Shown here: positions 1 to 9,194 of the stretch, one piece after another | How positions within the stretch are numbered: position 1 is the stretch's first letter | How the letters are laid out: every line of letters starts with the position of its first letter | From: G963662905 sp965230045 | GTDB taxonomy: Bacteria; Bacteroidota; Bacteroidia; Bacteroidales; WRLA01 | Direction: 5' to 3' | Length of the DNA stretch: 64,000 nucleotides | Assembly (NCBI GenBank): GCA_965230045.1 | Contig: OZ245940.1 | Location: 3,100,001-3,164,000, forward strand | Made by a program: the position numbers and the translations under genes | Notes under the pieces: generated by a model | What the model was told of the DNA's origin: nothing | The model's database searches: none | The model's input: the letters and a program-made list of their open reading frames with translations, nothing else

Positions 1-1
1 C

Positions 2-3000
2 GATCAGGATGCCGCTTATGAGGAAGCGATTGCCCTGGCCGATGCAGCGTTCGAAAAAGAGGACTGGCCCGCAGCGAAATCCGCCTACCAAAACGCGCTG
101 GGTATAAAAGTGGAGGAAACTTATCCACAAGAGCAAATCCAGCTCATCGACCAAAAAATCAAAGAACTGGCCGATCAGGATGCCGCTTATGAGGAAGCGA
201 TTGCCTTAGCAGATGCAGCGTTCGAAAAAGAAGAATGGCCCGCATCGAAATCCGCCTACCAGAACGCGCTGACTATAAAAGCAGAGGAAACTTATCCACA
301 AGAGCAAATTCAGCTCATCGACCAAAAAATCAAAGAACTGGCCGATCAGGATGCCGCTTATGAGGAAGCGATTGCCCTGGCCGATGCAGCGTTCGAAAAA
401 GAGGACTGGCCCGCAGCGAAATCCGCCTACCAAAACGCGCTGGGTATAAAAGCGGAGGAAACTTATCCACAAGAGCAAATTCAGTTCATCGACCTGAAAA
501 TCAAAGAGCTGGCCGATCAGGATGCCGCTTATGAGGAAGCCATTGCCCTGGCAGATGCAGCGTTCGAAAAAGAGGAATGGCCGGCAGCGAAATCCGCCTA
601 CCAAAACGCATTGAGCATCAAAGCAGAGGAAACTTATCCACAAGAGCAAATCCAGCTCATCGATCAAAAAATCAAAGAACTGGCCGATCAGGATGCCGCT
701 TATGAGGAAGCGATTGCCCTGGCCGATGCAGCGTTCGAAAAAGAGGAATGGCCCGCAGCGAAATCCGCCTACCAGAACGCGCTGGGTATAAAAGCAGAGG
801 AAACTTATCCACAAGAGCAAATCCAGCTCATCGATCAAAAAATCAAAGAACTGGCCGATCAGGATGCCGCTTATGAGGAAGCGATTGCCCTGGCCGATGC
901 AGCGTTCGAAAAAGAGGAATGGCCGGCAGCAAAATCCGCCTACCAAAACGCGCTGACTATAAAAGCAGAAGAAACTTATCCACAAGAGCAAATCCAGCTC
1001 ATCGACCAGAAAATCAAAGAACTGGCCAATCAGGATGCCGCTTATGAGGAAGCGATTGCCCTGGCCGATGCAGCGTTCGAAAAAGAGGACTGGCCCGCAG
1101 CGAAATCCGCCTACCAAAACGCGCTGGGTATAAAAGTGGAGGAAACTTATCCACAAGAGCAAATCCAGCTCATCGACCAAAAAATCAAAGAACTGGCCGA
1201 TCAGGATGCCGCTTATGAGGAAGCGATTGCCTTAGCAGATGCAGCGTTCGAAAAAGAAGAATGGCCCGCATCGAAATCCGCCTACCAGAACGCGCTGACT
1301 ATAAAAGCAGAGGAAACTTATCCACAAGAGCAAATTCAGCTCATCGACCAAAAAATCAAAGAACTGGCCGATCAGGATGCGCCGCTTATGAGGAAGCGAT
1401 TGCCCTGGCCGATGCAGCGTTCGAAAAAGAGGACTGGCCCGCAGCGAAATCCGCCTACCAAAACGCGCTGGGTATAAAAGCGGAGGAAACTTATCCACAA
1501 GAGCAAATTCAGTTCATCGACCTGAAAATCAAAGAGCTGGCCGATCAGGATGCCGCTTATGAGGAAGCCATTGCCCTGGCAGATGCAGCGTTCGAAAAAG
1601 AGGAATGGCCGGCAGCGAAATCCGCCTACCAAAACGCATTGAGCATCAAAGCAGAGGAAACTTATCCACAAGAGCAAATCCAGCTCATCGATCAAAAAAT
1701 CAAAGAACTGGCCGATCAGGATGCCGCTTATGAGGAAGCGATTGCCCTGGCCGATGCAGCGTTCGAAAAAGAGGAATGGCCCGCAGCGAAATCCGCCTAC
1801 CAGAACGCGCTGGGTATAAAAGCAGAGGAAACTTATCCACAAGAGCAAATCCAGCTCATCGATCAAAAAATCAAAGAACTGGCCGATCAGGATGCCGCTT
1901 ATGAGGAAGCGATTGCCCTGGCCGATGCAGCGTTCGAAAAAGAAGAATGGCCCGCAGCGAAAACCGCTTACCAAAACGCGCTGGGTATAAAAGCGGAGGA
2001 AACTTATCCACAAGAGCAAATCCAGCTCATCGACCAAAAAATAAAGGAACTGGCCGATCAGGATGCCGCTTATGAAGAAGCGATTGCCTTAGCAGATGCA
2101 GCGTTCGAAAAAGAGGAATGGCCCGCAGCGAAAACCGCTTACCAAAACGCGCTGGGTATAAAAGCGGAGGAAACTTATCCACAAGAGCAAATCCAGCTCA
2201 TCGACCAAAAAATAAAGGAACTGGCCGATCAGGATGCCGCTTATGAGGAAGCAATTGCCCTGGCCGATGCAGCGTTCGAAAAAGAAGAATGGCCCGCAGC
2301 AAAATCCGCCTACCAGAGCGCATTGAGCATTAAATCGGAGGAAACTTATCCACAAGAGCAAATCCAGCTCATCGACCTGAAAATCAAAGAACTGGCCGAT
2401 CAGGATGCCGCTTATGAGGAAATCATTGCCTTAGCCGATGCAGCGTTCGAAAAAGAAGAATGGCCCGCAGCGAAAACCGCCTACCAAAACGCGCTGGGTA
2501 TAAAAGCGGAGGAAACTTATCCACAAGAGCAAATTCAGCTCATCGACCAAAAAATCAAAGAACTGGCCGATCAGGATGCCGCTTATGAGGAAGCAATTGC
2601 CCTGGCCGATGCAGCGTTCGAAAAAGAGGACTGGCCCGCAGCGAAAACCGCTTACCAGAACGCGCTGGGTATAAAAGCGGAGGAAACTTATCCACAAGAG
2701 CAAATCCAGCTTATCGACCAAAAAATCAAAGAACTGGCCGATCAGGATGCCGCTTATGAGGAAGCCATTGCACAGGCCGATGCCGCTTTCAGCAGAGAAG
2801 ATTATGAAACTGCTTCAAGATTTTACCAGAATTCATTGGAAATAAAACCCAAAGAAAACTATGCTCGACTTAAACTACAGGAAATCAACAGCATACATCA
2901 ACAAAAACTACAAGCAATTGAAGATGCCTACAAACAAGCACTTGCAGATGCAGAAAAGCTTTACCTTAACAACAAGCTGGAATCGGCCATCGGCTATTAT

Positions 3001-4971
3001 GAAAAAGCCATAGAGCTGAAGCCGGGCGATGAATTTGCACAGAGCCGCATTAAAAGCCTGCAGGAGATGATTGCAGCGCAAAAGCAGAAAGAAAATCGTT
3101 ATGCAAATTTCATCCTTCAGGCCGACAAATATTTCAGAAATGAAAACTGGCAGGAATCCCTTATCAATTACGACTCAGCCCTTGCGGTAAAGCCAAAAGA
3201 AGAATATCCACAAAACCAAATAGATAAAATCAATGATATTCTGGCCGAAAAAGCGGCTACTGATGAAGCCTACAATCAATTCATCAGTCAGGCCGATCAG
3301 TTTTTTGCCGATGAAAACTTCAGGCAATCCATCGAAACCTACACTAAAGCCCTTGAATTAAAAGCTGATGAAAAATATCCTGCGGAGCAGATAACCAAAG
3401 CAAAAAACCTAATTGCACAAAACAAAGAATACGAATCCTATATCTCAAAAGCTGATAGTATGTTTGCTCTGGATCAATGGGCTGATGCGCGCAAAGATTA
3501 TGAACAAGCACTTTCGGTAAAGCCCAATTCACAATATGCACAGGCACAAATCCAGAGGATCAGTGACATTGAATCCGAAATCGCGGCCCGTGAAGCAGAA
3601 TACATTAAACATATCACCGAAGCAGATGCACATTTCGCCGCACAGGACTGGGCCCATGCCGCAGATGCTTACGAAGCAGCATCAGCAATAAAACCGGAAG
3701 AACAATATCCCAAAGAGCAAATCCTCAAAATAAACGACAAACTTGCAGCCATTGAAGCAGAACGAAAAGCCAGGTTTGAACAATTAATGCTTCTGGCACT
3801 CAATCATAAAGAGGAAGAACAATATGAAGATGCGCTTTCCAATGTCGTTTTAGCCCTGGAAATTTATCCGGGAAAAAGTGAAGCAAGCGCCCTCAAAAAT
3901 GAAATCGAACAAATTATTGCCGACATTAAAGCACGTGAAGCCCGATTTACATCATTTGTTGCACAAGGTGATGATGCCATGAACCGTGAACTGTGGGATG
4001 AGGCCATAAGGGCGTTTAGGTCCGCACTGGAAATTAAGCCCGATCATACCAACACTCAAAGCAAACTCGAGTTGTGCCTGCAAAAAGCTGAGGCAGCCCG
4101 TTTGGCACAACTGGAAGCAGATTACAAATTACACATCGACAATGGCGACCAATTACTTAAAAAACAAGACTATACAGAAGCACTCAAAGAATATCAGCTT
4201 GCATCCAGGCTCAAACCAGATGAGCTTTATCCGCAAAACAAAATAAGCTGGCTGGAAAATTTATTGCGTGAAATGCGTGAAAAGGAAGAAGCCTACAGGG
4301 AATCGATCGCTAAAGCCGATGCCCTATTTGATGAAAAACAATATAGGGAAGCAAGAATGGAGTACTACAATGCAACCACCATAAAACCAAACGAAAGCTA
4401 TCCACGCGATCAGATGAAAAAACTCTATGAATTGCTGGCATTTGATCCCGCGAAAATCAGAAAACTTTTTGATGAATATATCGAAATCGGCGACACATAT
4501 TTTGAAAAAGGAAAATATGCCAAGGCCAATTACAATTATCAAAATGCCGCATACCTGATCCCTGAAGAAGAGTATCCTTACCAGCAAGTCGAACGCATCA
4601 ACAAACTGCTGATGAGTGGTGAAATTAAAGCATTAAGCCAAAACAGCATCACAATTCCTGCCGACAGCTCAGTGGCGTTTACACTCAAAGATTACGAAGG
4701 TTTTGAGCCTGGGGGGCCACTCTATCTTGTTGTAAAAGTTAACTATAAAGCCGGGATCAAAGCACATGAACTGGTCGTGAATTTTGGCCGGAGCGGAATG
4801 GTTTACGGGGGAACAATATTAAATGTTGAAAACAACCGAAGGCTACAGACCTATGTTATTAATCTAGGTACGCAAAGCTATTGGATGGAGGCAAATGTAA
4901 ATTGGATTCGTTTACATTCTGAACTTGAAAGCACCGAAATACAATATCTTATTCTAGGTGAAACACCTTAA
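2..4971 (+). CDS. Giant TPR-like repeat protein, 5'-truncated, with a 2-bp frameshift near 1380
   Basis: The reading frame enters from beyond the left edge (codons from base 2) and ends at the stop at 4969-4971. It encodes about 16 almost identical 57-residue helical units (pattern AYEEAIALADAAFEKE, then AYQNALGIK, then ETYPQEQ), about 11 diverged units to roughly 4620, and a C-terminal domain of about 110 residues that looks beta-rich. The W/Y..A...Y..AL.IKP pattern is TPR-like, which suggests a protein-interaction scaffold; the real function is unknown. At 1380-1383 two extra bases (GATGCGCCGC instead of GATGCCGC) shift the frame from 2 to 1. Read literally the protein is broken; with the two bases removed it is continuous. 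No signal peptide can be judged because the N-terminus lies outside the window. The array is a classic place for assembly errors, so the frameshift may not be real. Confidence 0.8.
121..2696 (+). promoter_or_regulatory. Sixteen perfect DnaA-box sequences (TTATCCACA) at 171-bp spacing
   Basis: TTATCCACA occurs at 121, 292, 463, 634, 805, 976, 1147, 1318, 1491, 1662, 1833, 2004, 2175, 2346, 2517 and 2688, always on the + strand. In the protein it is the T-Y-P-Q stretch of the repeat (ACT TAT CCA CAA). The sequence equals the high-affinity bacterial DnaA box (TTATNCACA class). The diverged repeats after 2790 use other Tyr-Pro codons and lack it; the closest is ATATCCACA near 3207. Whether DnaA binds here is inference, and the repetition could simply follow from repeat homogenisation. 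Confidence 0.5.
1029..1943 (+). repeat. Second copy of a 0.9-kb block (first copy 3-915)
   Basis: Bases 3-915 and 1029-1943 match at every position I compared, apart from the 2-bp insertion at 1380-1383. The offset is 1026 bp (six units) before the insertion and 1028 bp after it. Even the rare unit variants occur in the same order in both copies. Identity stops at 916/1944. This is either a very recent segmental duplication or an assembly join; the insertion sits inside the second copy. Confidence 0.85.
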
Positions 4972-5406
4972 AAGCCAATTATTCCGTGTATTAAAATTTA
5001 CTAATTTTCTATTAATATCATAACTGGTTAACAAATACTTTATACTCAGCCAATTAAAAATTTCAGAAAATTTTGCCGAAAAAGTTCCAAAAAGTTATGC
5101 ACAATCCGTTCAAAAAAAAATCATTTTTCCGAATTTCTATAAACACCTATAAATGATCACTTAAGAGGTTTAACAAACGTATAAATATTTATTAATCAAC
5201 ATATTAAACTAAGAGCTTCATTTAGAGGATAAAACGCATTTCTTAAAAAGTCAAGTGAAAAACCGCTTTTTTTTTCACGAAATTAATCTGATATTTGTTG
5301 AAAATTTAAAAGTCATATTTAGATTAGTTAGTTCAGGTCTATTGAAAACAGCTTAGAACCTAAAATTAAATTTTTGTTAAGGCAAAAGCAAAAATTATTT
5401 AAAAGA
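4972..5406. other. AT-rich spacer upstream of dnaA; possible origin or dnaA regulatory region
   Basis: There is no plausible gene in these 435 bases. The stretch is very A+T-rich and contains one exact DnaA box, TTATGCACA at 5095-5103, on the strand of dnaA. AT-rich runs lie around 5000-5035, 5110-5150 and 5260-5310. I found no other exact box and no clear TAnnTTTG promoter. It could hold the dnaA promoter with autoregulation, or an origin together with the box-bearing repeats to its left. A single box by itself is not evidence of oriC. Confidence 0.35.
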
Positions 5407-6843
5407 ATGCAGCACAGACAAGAAACACACGAAGTCGTATGGAGCAGATGCTTGGAAGTTATCAAGGATAACATTCCGCCACAAGGTTTTAAAACATGGT
5501 TTACCCCTATTAAACCGGTAAAGCTGGATAAAAATATTTTAACGATCCAGGTTCCCAGCCAGTTTTTTTATGAATGGCTCGAAGATGAATACATTGATAT
5601 TCTCAAAAAGACTATCCGCAGGGAACTCGGTGCAGAAGGACGTCTTGAATACAGCATTGTTATGGATAAAAAAGAACCGGCACATACAGTTAAAGTACCT
5701 ACAGGCAATAAAAATGCTACAGATAACCCTTCTGTTAATATGCCGGTCAATATTAACAGCGGTGGCAGCAAAGACATCCCCAACCCTTTTATAATTCCCG
5801 GGCTCAAAAAATTAAAAATCCAATCCCAACTCAACGAAAACTATAGCTTCGACACTTTTGTGGAAGGCGACTGCAACCGTTTAGCCCGTTCAGCAGGATT
5901 TGCCATTGCTGAAAATCCCGGAAAGACAGCCTTCAACCCAATGTTGGTTTACAGTAAAACAGGTTTGGGAAAAACACACCTGACACATGCAATCGGGCTA
6001 CAGGTCAAAAATAATTTTCCCGACAAAACTGTCCTTTATGTACAAACGGAACAGTTTATGCACCAGTTCGTTGAGGCATCGCGCAACAAAAATCAAAACG
6101 ACTTCGTGAATTTCTATCAGATGATTGATGTTTTGATCCTCGATGATATCCAATTTCTTGCCAACCGTATTAAAACCCAGGATGTTTTCTTCCACATTTT
6201 CAACCACTTGATTCAGCGCAACAAGCAAATTATCATAACCTCCGACAAACCGCCTGTTGAGCTAAAAGGAATGGAAGAGCGCTTGCTCTCGCGCTTCAAA
6301 TGGGGTCTGGCAGCCGATTTACAGGTACCTGATACTGAAACACGAAAAGCCATCCTGAAAAGCAAAGTCTATAACAACGGCCTGGAAATCCCTGCCGATG
6401 TGCTTGATTATCTTGCCTACAGCATTAATAACAATGTGCGCGAACTTGAAGGGGCACTCATTAGTATTATTGCACAATCATCGCTCAACAAGAAAGCAAT
6501 AACGCTGGACCTGGCCAAAAAACTCATCGATAAATTCGTAATCAGCACCAGCCGCGAAATCAGTATTGATTATATCCAAAAAGTAATTTGCGATTATTTT
6601 GGAATCCCGATGGAAATCCTGAACAGCAAAACCCGTAAACGCGAAATTGTTCAGGCCCGTCAGCTCGCCATGTATTTCTCAAAAGAACATACAAAAGCTT
6701 CTTTGGCAACCATAGGAATGCACTGTGGCAATAAAGACCATGCAACGGTGCTGCACGCCATACGAACCGTTAACAACCTGAAAGAGACAGACAAACAATT
6801 CAAATCATATTTCAAAGAATTGGAAAAAAAGATTAAAATCTGA
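5407..6843 (+). CDS. dnaA: Chromosomal replication initiator protein DnaA
   Basis: 478 residues. It initiates replication by ATP-dependent binding to DnaA boxes and melting of the origin, and usually represses its own gene. Domain I is residues 1-90 (VWSRCLEVIKDNIPPQGFKTWF), followed by a short variable linker. The AAA+ domain has Walker A GLGKTH near 184 and Walker B LILDDIQF near 242. The C-terminal DNA-binding domain carries the DnaA signature NKDHATVLHAIR near 441. The open frame extends upstream to a TTG at 5374, but the ATG at 5407 begins where DnaA homology starts and gives the usual family length. dnaN is not next to it; LMW phosphatase and metabolic genes follow, an arrangement unlike the classical dnaA-dnaN operon. 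Confidence 0.97.
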   Translation: MQHRQETHEVVWSRCLEVIKDNIPPQGFKTWFTPIKPVKLDKNILTIQVPSQFFYEWLEDEYIDILKKTIRRELGAEGRLEYSIVMDKKEPAHTVKVPTGNKNATDNPSVNMPVNINSGGSKDIPNPFIIPGLKKLKIQSQLNENYSFDTFVEGDCNRLARSAGFAIAENPGKTAFNPMLVYSKTGLGKTHLTHAIGLQVKNNFPDKTVLYVQTEQFMHQFVEASRNKNQNDFVNFYQMIDVLILDDIQFLANRIKTQDVFFHIFNHLIQRNKQIIITSDKPPVELKGMEERLLSRFKWGLAADLQVPDTETRKAILKSKVYNNGLEIPADVLDYLAYSINNNVRELEGALISIIAQSSLNKKAITLDLAKKLIDKFVISTSREISIDYIQKVICDYFGIPMEILNSKTRKREIVQARQLAMYFSKEHTKASLATIGMHCGNKDHATVLHAIRTVNNLKETDKQFKSYFKELEKKIKI

Positions 6844-6864
6844 TCAAATTAAATCAAATTTATT

Positions 6865-6896
6865 AAAAAGCCTGTCATTAACCCGACGGGCTTTTT
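6865..6896 (+). terminator. Rho-independent terminator of dnaA
   Basis: The stem pairs AAAAAGCC with GGGCTTTTT and closes over a short loop, 20 bp after the dnaA stop and ending in a T-run. Confidence 0.75.
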
Positions 6897-6899
6897 ATG

Positions 6900-6907
6900 T
6901 ATTTTTG
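6900..6907 (+). promoter_or_regulatory. Bacteroidota -7 promoter motif (TATTTTTG)
   Basis: It matches TAnnTTTG and lies 16 bp before the phosphatase ATG and just after the dnaA terminator, so the phosphatase group is probably its own transcription unit. Confidence 0.55.
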
Positions 6908-6922
6908 TAATACCTAAGTCAA

Positions 6923-7399
6923 ATGCATATGCAAAAAATATTAATGGTGTGCCTCGGAAATATATGCCGGTCGCCAATGGCAGAAGGAATAATGCGCTCC
7001 AAAATAGAGAAATACAAACTGCAGGCAGAAGTTGACTCCTGTGGCACAGCAGCTTATCATGTTGGCGAACAGCCCGACCGTCGGGCCATGGCAAAACTGC
7101 GGGAACACGGCATGGACATCAGCGACCTGAGCGGAAGGCAATTCGAGCAAAGTGATTTCGACCATTTTGACATAATTTATGTAATGGACAGCCAAAACTA
7201 CCGAAATGTACTCCGTTTGGCCCGAAATGAAAATGACCGCCAAAAGGTAAGCATGATCATGAACGAAGTCTATCCCAACGGCCAAATTGATGTTGCAGAC
7301 CCCTATTACGGGGGTGTCAGTGGTTTTGACGACACTTATCAAATGCTGGACATAGCTACAGAAAAAATAGCTGAAAAGATACTGAAAAACAATGACTAA
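6923..7399 (+). CDS. Low-molecular-weight protein-tyrosine phosphatase
   Basis: 158 residues, the normal size for the family. The N-terminal CLGNICRS (about residues 10-17) is the CX5R(S) phosphate-binding loop with the nucleophilic cysteine, and DPYYGG near residue 126 carries the catalytic aspartate. It is cytosolic and removes phosphate from protein tyrosines; in some bacteria it partners with tyrosine kinases of polysaccharide export, but no such kinase is in this window. ATGs at 6923 and 6929 are both possible. It overlaps the next gene by 8 bp, so the two are probably co-translated. Confidence 0.9.
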   Translation: MHMQKILMVCLGNICRSPMAEGIMRSKIEKYKLQAEVDSCGTAAYHVGEQPDRRAMAKLREHGMDISDLSGRQFEQSDFDHFDIIYVMDSQNYRNVLRLARNENDRQKVSMIMNEVYPNGQIDVADPYYGGVSGFDDTYQMLDIATEKIAEKILKNND

Positions 7400-8336
7400 C
7401 ATCACAGCAAACGACATCCGGCAAGCCGCCGAACGCATTGCGCCCTATACACATCGCACACCGGTTCTATCATCCGAATGGATAAACCGGATCAGTGGCA
7501 GGCAAATTCATTTTAAATGCGAAAATTTCCAGAAAGCCGGTGCTTTTAAATCACGTGGCGCATGCAATGTGGTGTTTTCACTCAGTGATGCCGTTGCCGA
7601 GAAAGGCGTGGCCACACATTCAAGCGGAAACCACGCGGCAGCATTAGCCCGTGCTGCTGCTTTACGCGGATTCCCTGCTCATATTGTGATGCCTGATAAC
7701 GCCCCAAAAATCAAAATTGCAGCCGTAAAGAGTTACGGTGGCATGATCCGTTTCTGCAAACCTACGCTCGAGGCACGGGAACAAACACTGCAAGAAGTAA
7801 TTGCCGAAAGCGGCTCAATGGAAATTCATCCATACAATAACGAAAGCATAATATGCGGCCAGGCAACAGCGGCTAAAGAGCTGATTGAAAGCTTAGATGA
7901 AAAACCGGATGTAATCCTGGCGCCTGTTGGTGGCGGCGGACTGCTCAGCGGAACTGCACTTTCGGCACACTATTTTGGAGGAATACCTGTAATTGCCTGT
8001 GAGCCATTAGGTGCAGATGACGCCTACCGAAGTTTCCATTCCAAAAAATTTGTTCCGTCCCAAAACCCCAAAACCATTGCTGATGGCTTGCTGACTTCAT
8101 TGGGCAGCATTACTTTCCCCTTAATCATGAAATATGTGGAGGACATCATATGCGTTGAAGAGGAATCCATAATAAAAGCCATGCGCTTGATTTGGGAACG
8201 CATGAAGATAATTGTGGAACCCAGTTCAGCGGTGCCCCTTGCAGCAGTGCTCGAAGAAAAAATTCCTCAGAAATATCAAAAAATCGCCATTATCCTTAGT
8301 GGCGGAAATCAGGATTTAAACAACTTACCATGGTAA
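7392..8336 (+). CDS. PLP-dependent threonine/serine dehydratase or serine racemase family enzyme
   Basis: 314 residues, fold-type II PLP enzyme. The Schiff-base lysine lies in AFKSRGA (about residue 52) and the glycine-rich phosphate loop is GGGGLLSG (about residue 180). There is no C-terminal ACT regulatory domain, so it is a catabolic-type dehydratase (threonine to 2-oxobutyrate, or serine to pyruvate) or a serine racemase; sequence alone does not separate these. It overlaps the phosphatase gene upstream by 8 bp and the methyltransferase gene downstream by 7 bp. It lies 1.2 kb before serine palmitoyltransferase, but a promoter separates them, so a link to serine supply for sphingolipids is only a suggestion. 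Confidence 0.85.
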   Translation: MTNITANDIRQAAERIAPYTHRTPVLSSEWINRISGRQIHFKCENFQKAGAFKSRGACNVVFSLSDAVAEKGVATHSSGNHAAALARAAALRGFPAHIVMPDNAPKIKIAAVKSYGGMIRFCKPTLEAREQTLQEVIAESGSMEIHPYNNESIICGQATAAKELIESLDEKPDVILAPVGGGGLLSGTALSAHYFGGIPVIACEPLGADDAYRSFHSKKFVPSQNPKTIADGLLTSLGSITFPLIMKYVEDIICVEEESIIKAMRLIWERMKIIVEPSSAVPLAAVLEEKIPQKYQKIAIILSGGNQDLNNLPW

Positions 8337-9052
8337 ATCATTGCGCTAAAAGCGGTAAATTATATCTGATTCCGAGTGATTTGGGATTTGTTGCACCGGA
8401 CAGGCTTTTTCCTCCCTACAATCGGGAGGTCATAATAAATTGCAAGCATTTCATTGTAGAAAACATCCGGTCGGCACGTCGGTTTATCAAGTCTGTAGAC
8501 CCTTCGGTCAATATAGATGACCTAAGCTTTTATGAGCTCAACAAACGCACTACGGAGCAACAGGCACTTGAATATATTTTGCCCATGATTTCCGGAACAG
8601 ATATGGGCATGATTTCGGAAGCCGGCCCACCATGCATCGCCGATCCGGGCAGTTTCATCGTAAAACTCTGCCACGAAAACAACATATCTGTCGAACCGCT
8701 CATCGGCCCCTCCTCCATCCTGATGGCACTGATTTCATCCGGTTTTAACGGGCAAAATTTCTCATTCCACGGATATCTTCCCATCGATAAAAAACAAAGG
8801 CTCAATGCGTTGAAAAAACTGGAACGTCAGGCAAAACAGAGCGGACAAACTCAAATGTTTATGGAAACACCCTACCGCAATATGCAACTGCTCGAACAAA
8901 TAGTGCAGCACTGTGATCCTGCCACAATGCTCTGTATTGCAGCCAATATCAGCCATCCCGATGCCTTTATTAAAAGCAGATCGATTAAAGACTGGAAAGG
9001 GAAACTCCCTTCAATCCACAAAAAACCAGCAGTTTTCCTTTTATCTTCGTAA
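8330..9052 (+). CDS. RsmI-like SAM-dependent methyltransferase (tetrapyrrole methylase fold)
   Basis: 240 residues. The motifs GKLYLIPSDLG at the N-terminus, ISEAGPPCIADPGS (about 96-109) and PLIGPSSILMAL (about 123-134) are those of the RsmI (16S rRNA C1402 2'-O-methyltransferase) branch of the tetrapyrrole methylase superfamily. It is shorter than canonical RsmI (about 280 residues), as is common for the short Bacteroidota version, so its exact target is uncertain. The ATG overlaps the stop of the previous gene by 7 bp, which suggests translational coupling. No terminator is visible after it. Confidence 0.8.
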   Translation: MVNHCAKSGKLYLIPSDLGFVAPDRLFPPYNREVIINCKHFIVENIRSARRFIKSVDPSVNIDDLSFYELNKRTTEQQALEYILPMISGTDMGMISEAGPPCIADPGSFIVKLCHENNISVEPLIGPSSILMALISSGFNGQNFSFHGYLPIDKKQRLNALKKLERQAKQSGQTQMFMETPYRNMQLLEQIVQHCDPATMLCIAANISHPDAFIKSRSIKDWKGKLPSIHKKPAVFLLSS

Positions 9053-9123
9053 AAACACAAAACACCTTCAAACAACTCTTTTCCAGTTATTTATATAAAT
9101 ATCATCTGTTTTTATTAAATTCT

Positions 9124-9131
9124 TATATTTG
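9124..9131 (+). promoter_or_regulatory. -7 promoter motif (TATATTTG) of the sphingolipid operon
   Basis: It matches TAnnTTTG and is followed by C. The 5' leader of about 60 nt contains a small hairpin at 9138-9157 (TGATTGT pairing with ACAATCA) before the start at 9195. Confidence 0.6.
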
Positions 9132-9194
9132 CAGGCTTGATTGTATTAAAACAATCAGAATGGGACATCAAGTTATTAATTTGAAAAACTTTAA

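Larger units (their letters stand above)
2..2790 (+). repeat. Tandem array of 171-bp coding repeats (about 16 units)
   Basis: The motif GATCAGGATGCCGCTTATGA recurs at 2, 173, 344, 515, 686, 857, 1028 and so on to about 2740, with an exact period of 171 bp apart from one 173-bp step. Units differ by only a few bases, and variants recur in blocks (for example GTGGAG for GCGGAG at 111 and 1137, and CATCGAAA at 242 and 1268). That pattern indicates recent unequal exchange or gene conversion. Units downstream of 2790 keep the protein pattern but have lost DNA identity. Confidence 0.95.

Noticed and set aside
206..2721. Long minus-strand open frames with repeats opposite the repeat array
   Set aside because: They mirror the coding repeats. 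Absence of stops follows from the biased repeat unit, there is no start signal, and the protein is Cys/Phe-rich with no family resemblance.
2..2790. Regular direct repeats as a CRISPR array
   Set aside because: The unit is 171 bp with no unique spacers and is fully coding.
5374..5406. TTG start for dnaA giving 11 extra residues
   Set aside because: The extra residues are outside DnaA homology, and the ATG at 5407 gives the normal start of domain I.
8330..9052. Canonical RsmI with assured 16S rRNA target
   Set aside because: The protein is shorter than standard RsmI and somewhat divergent, so only family-level naming is justified.
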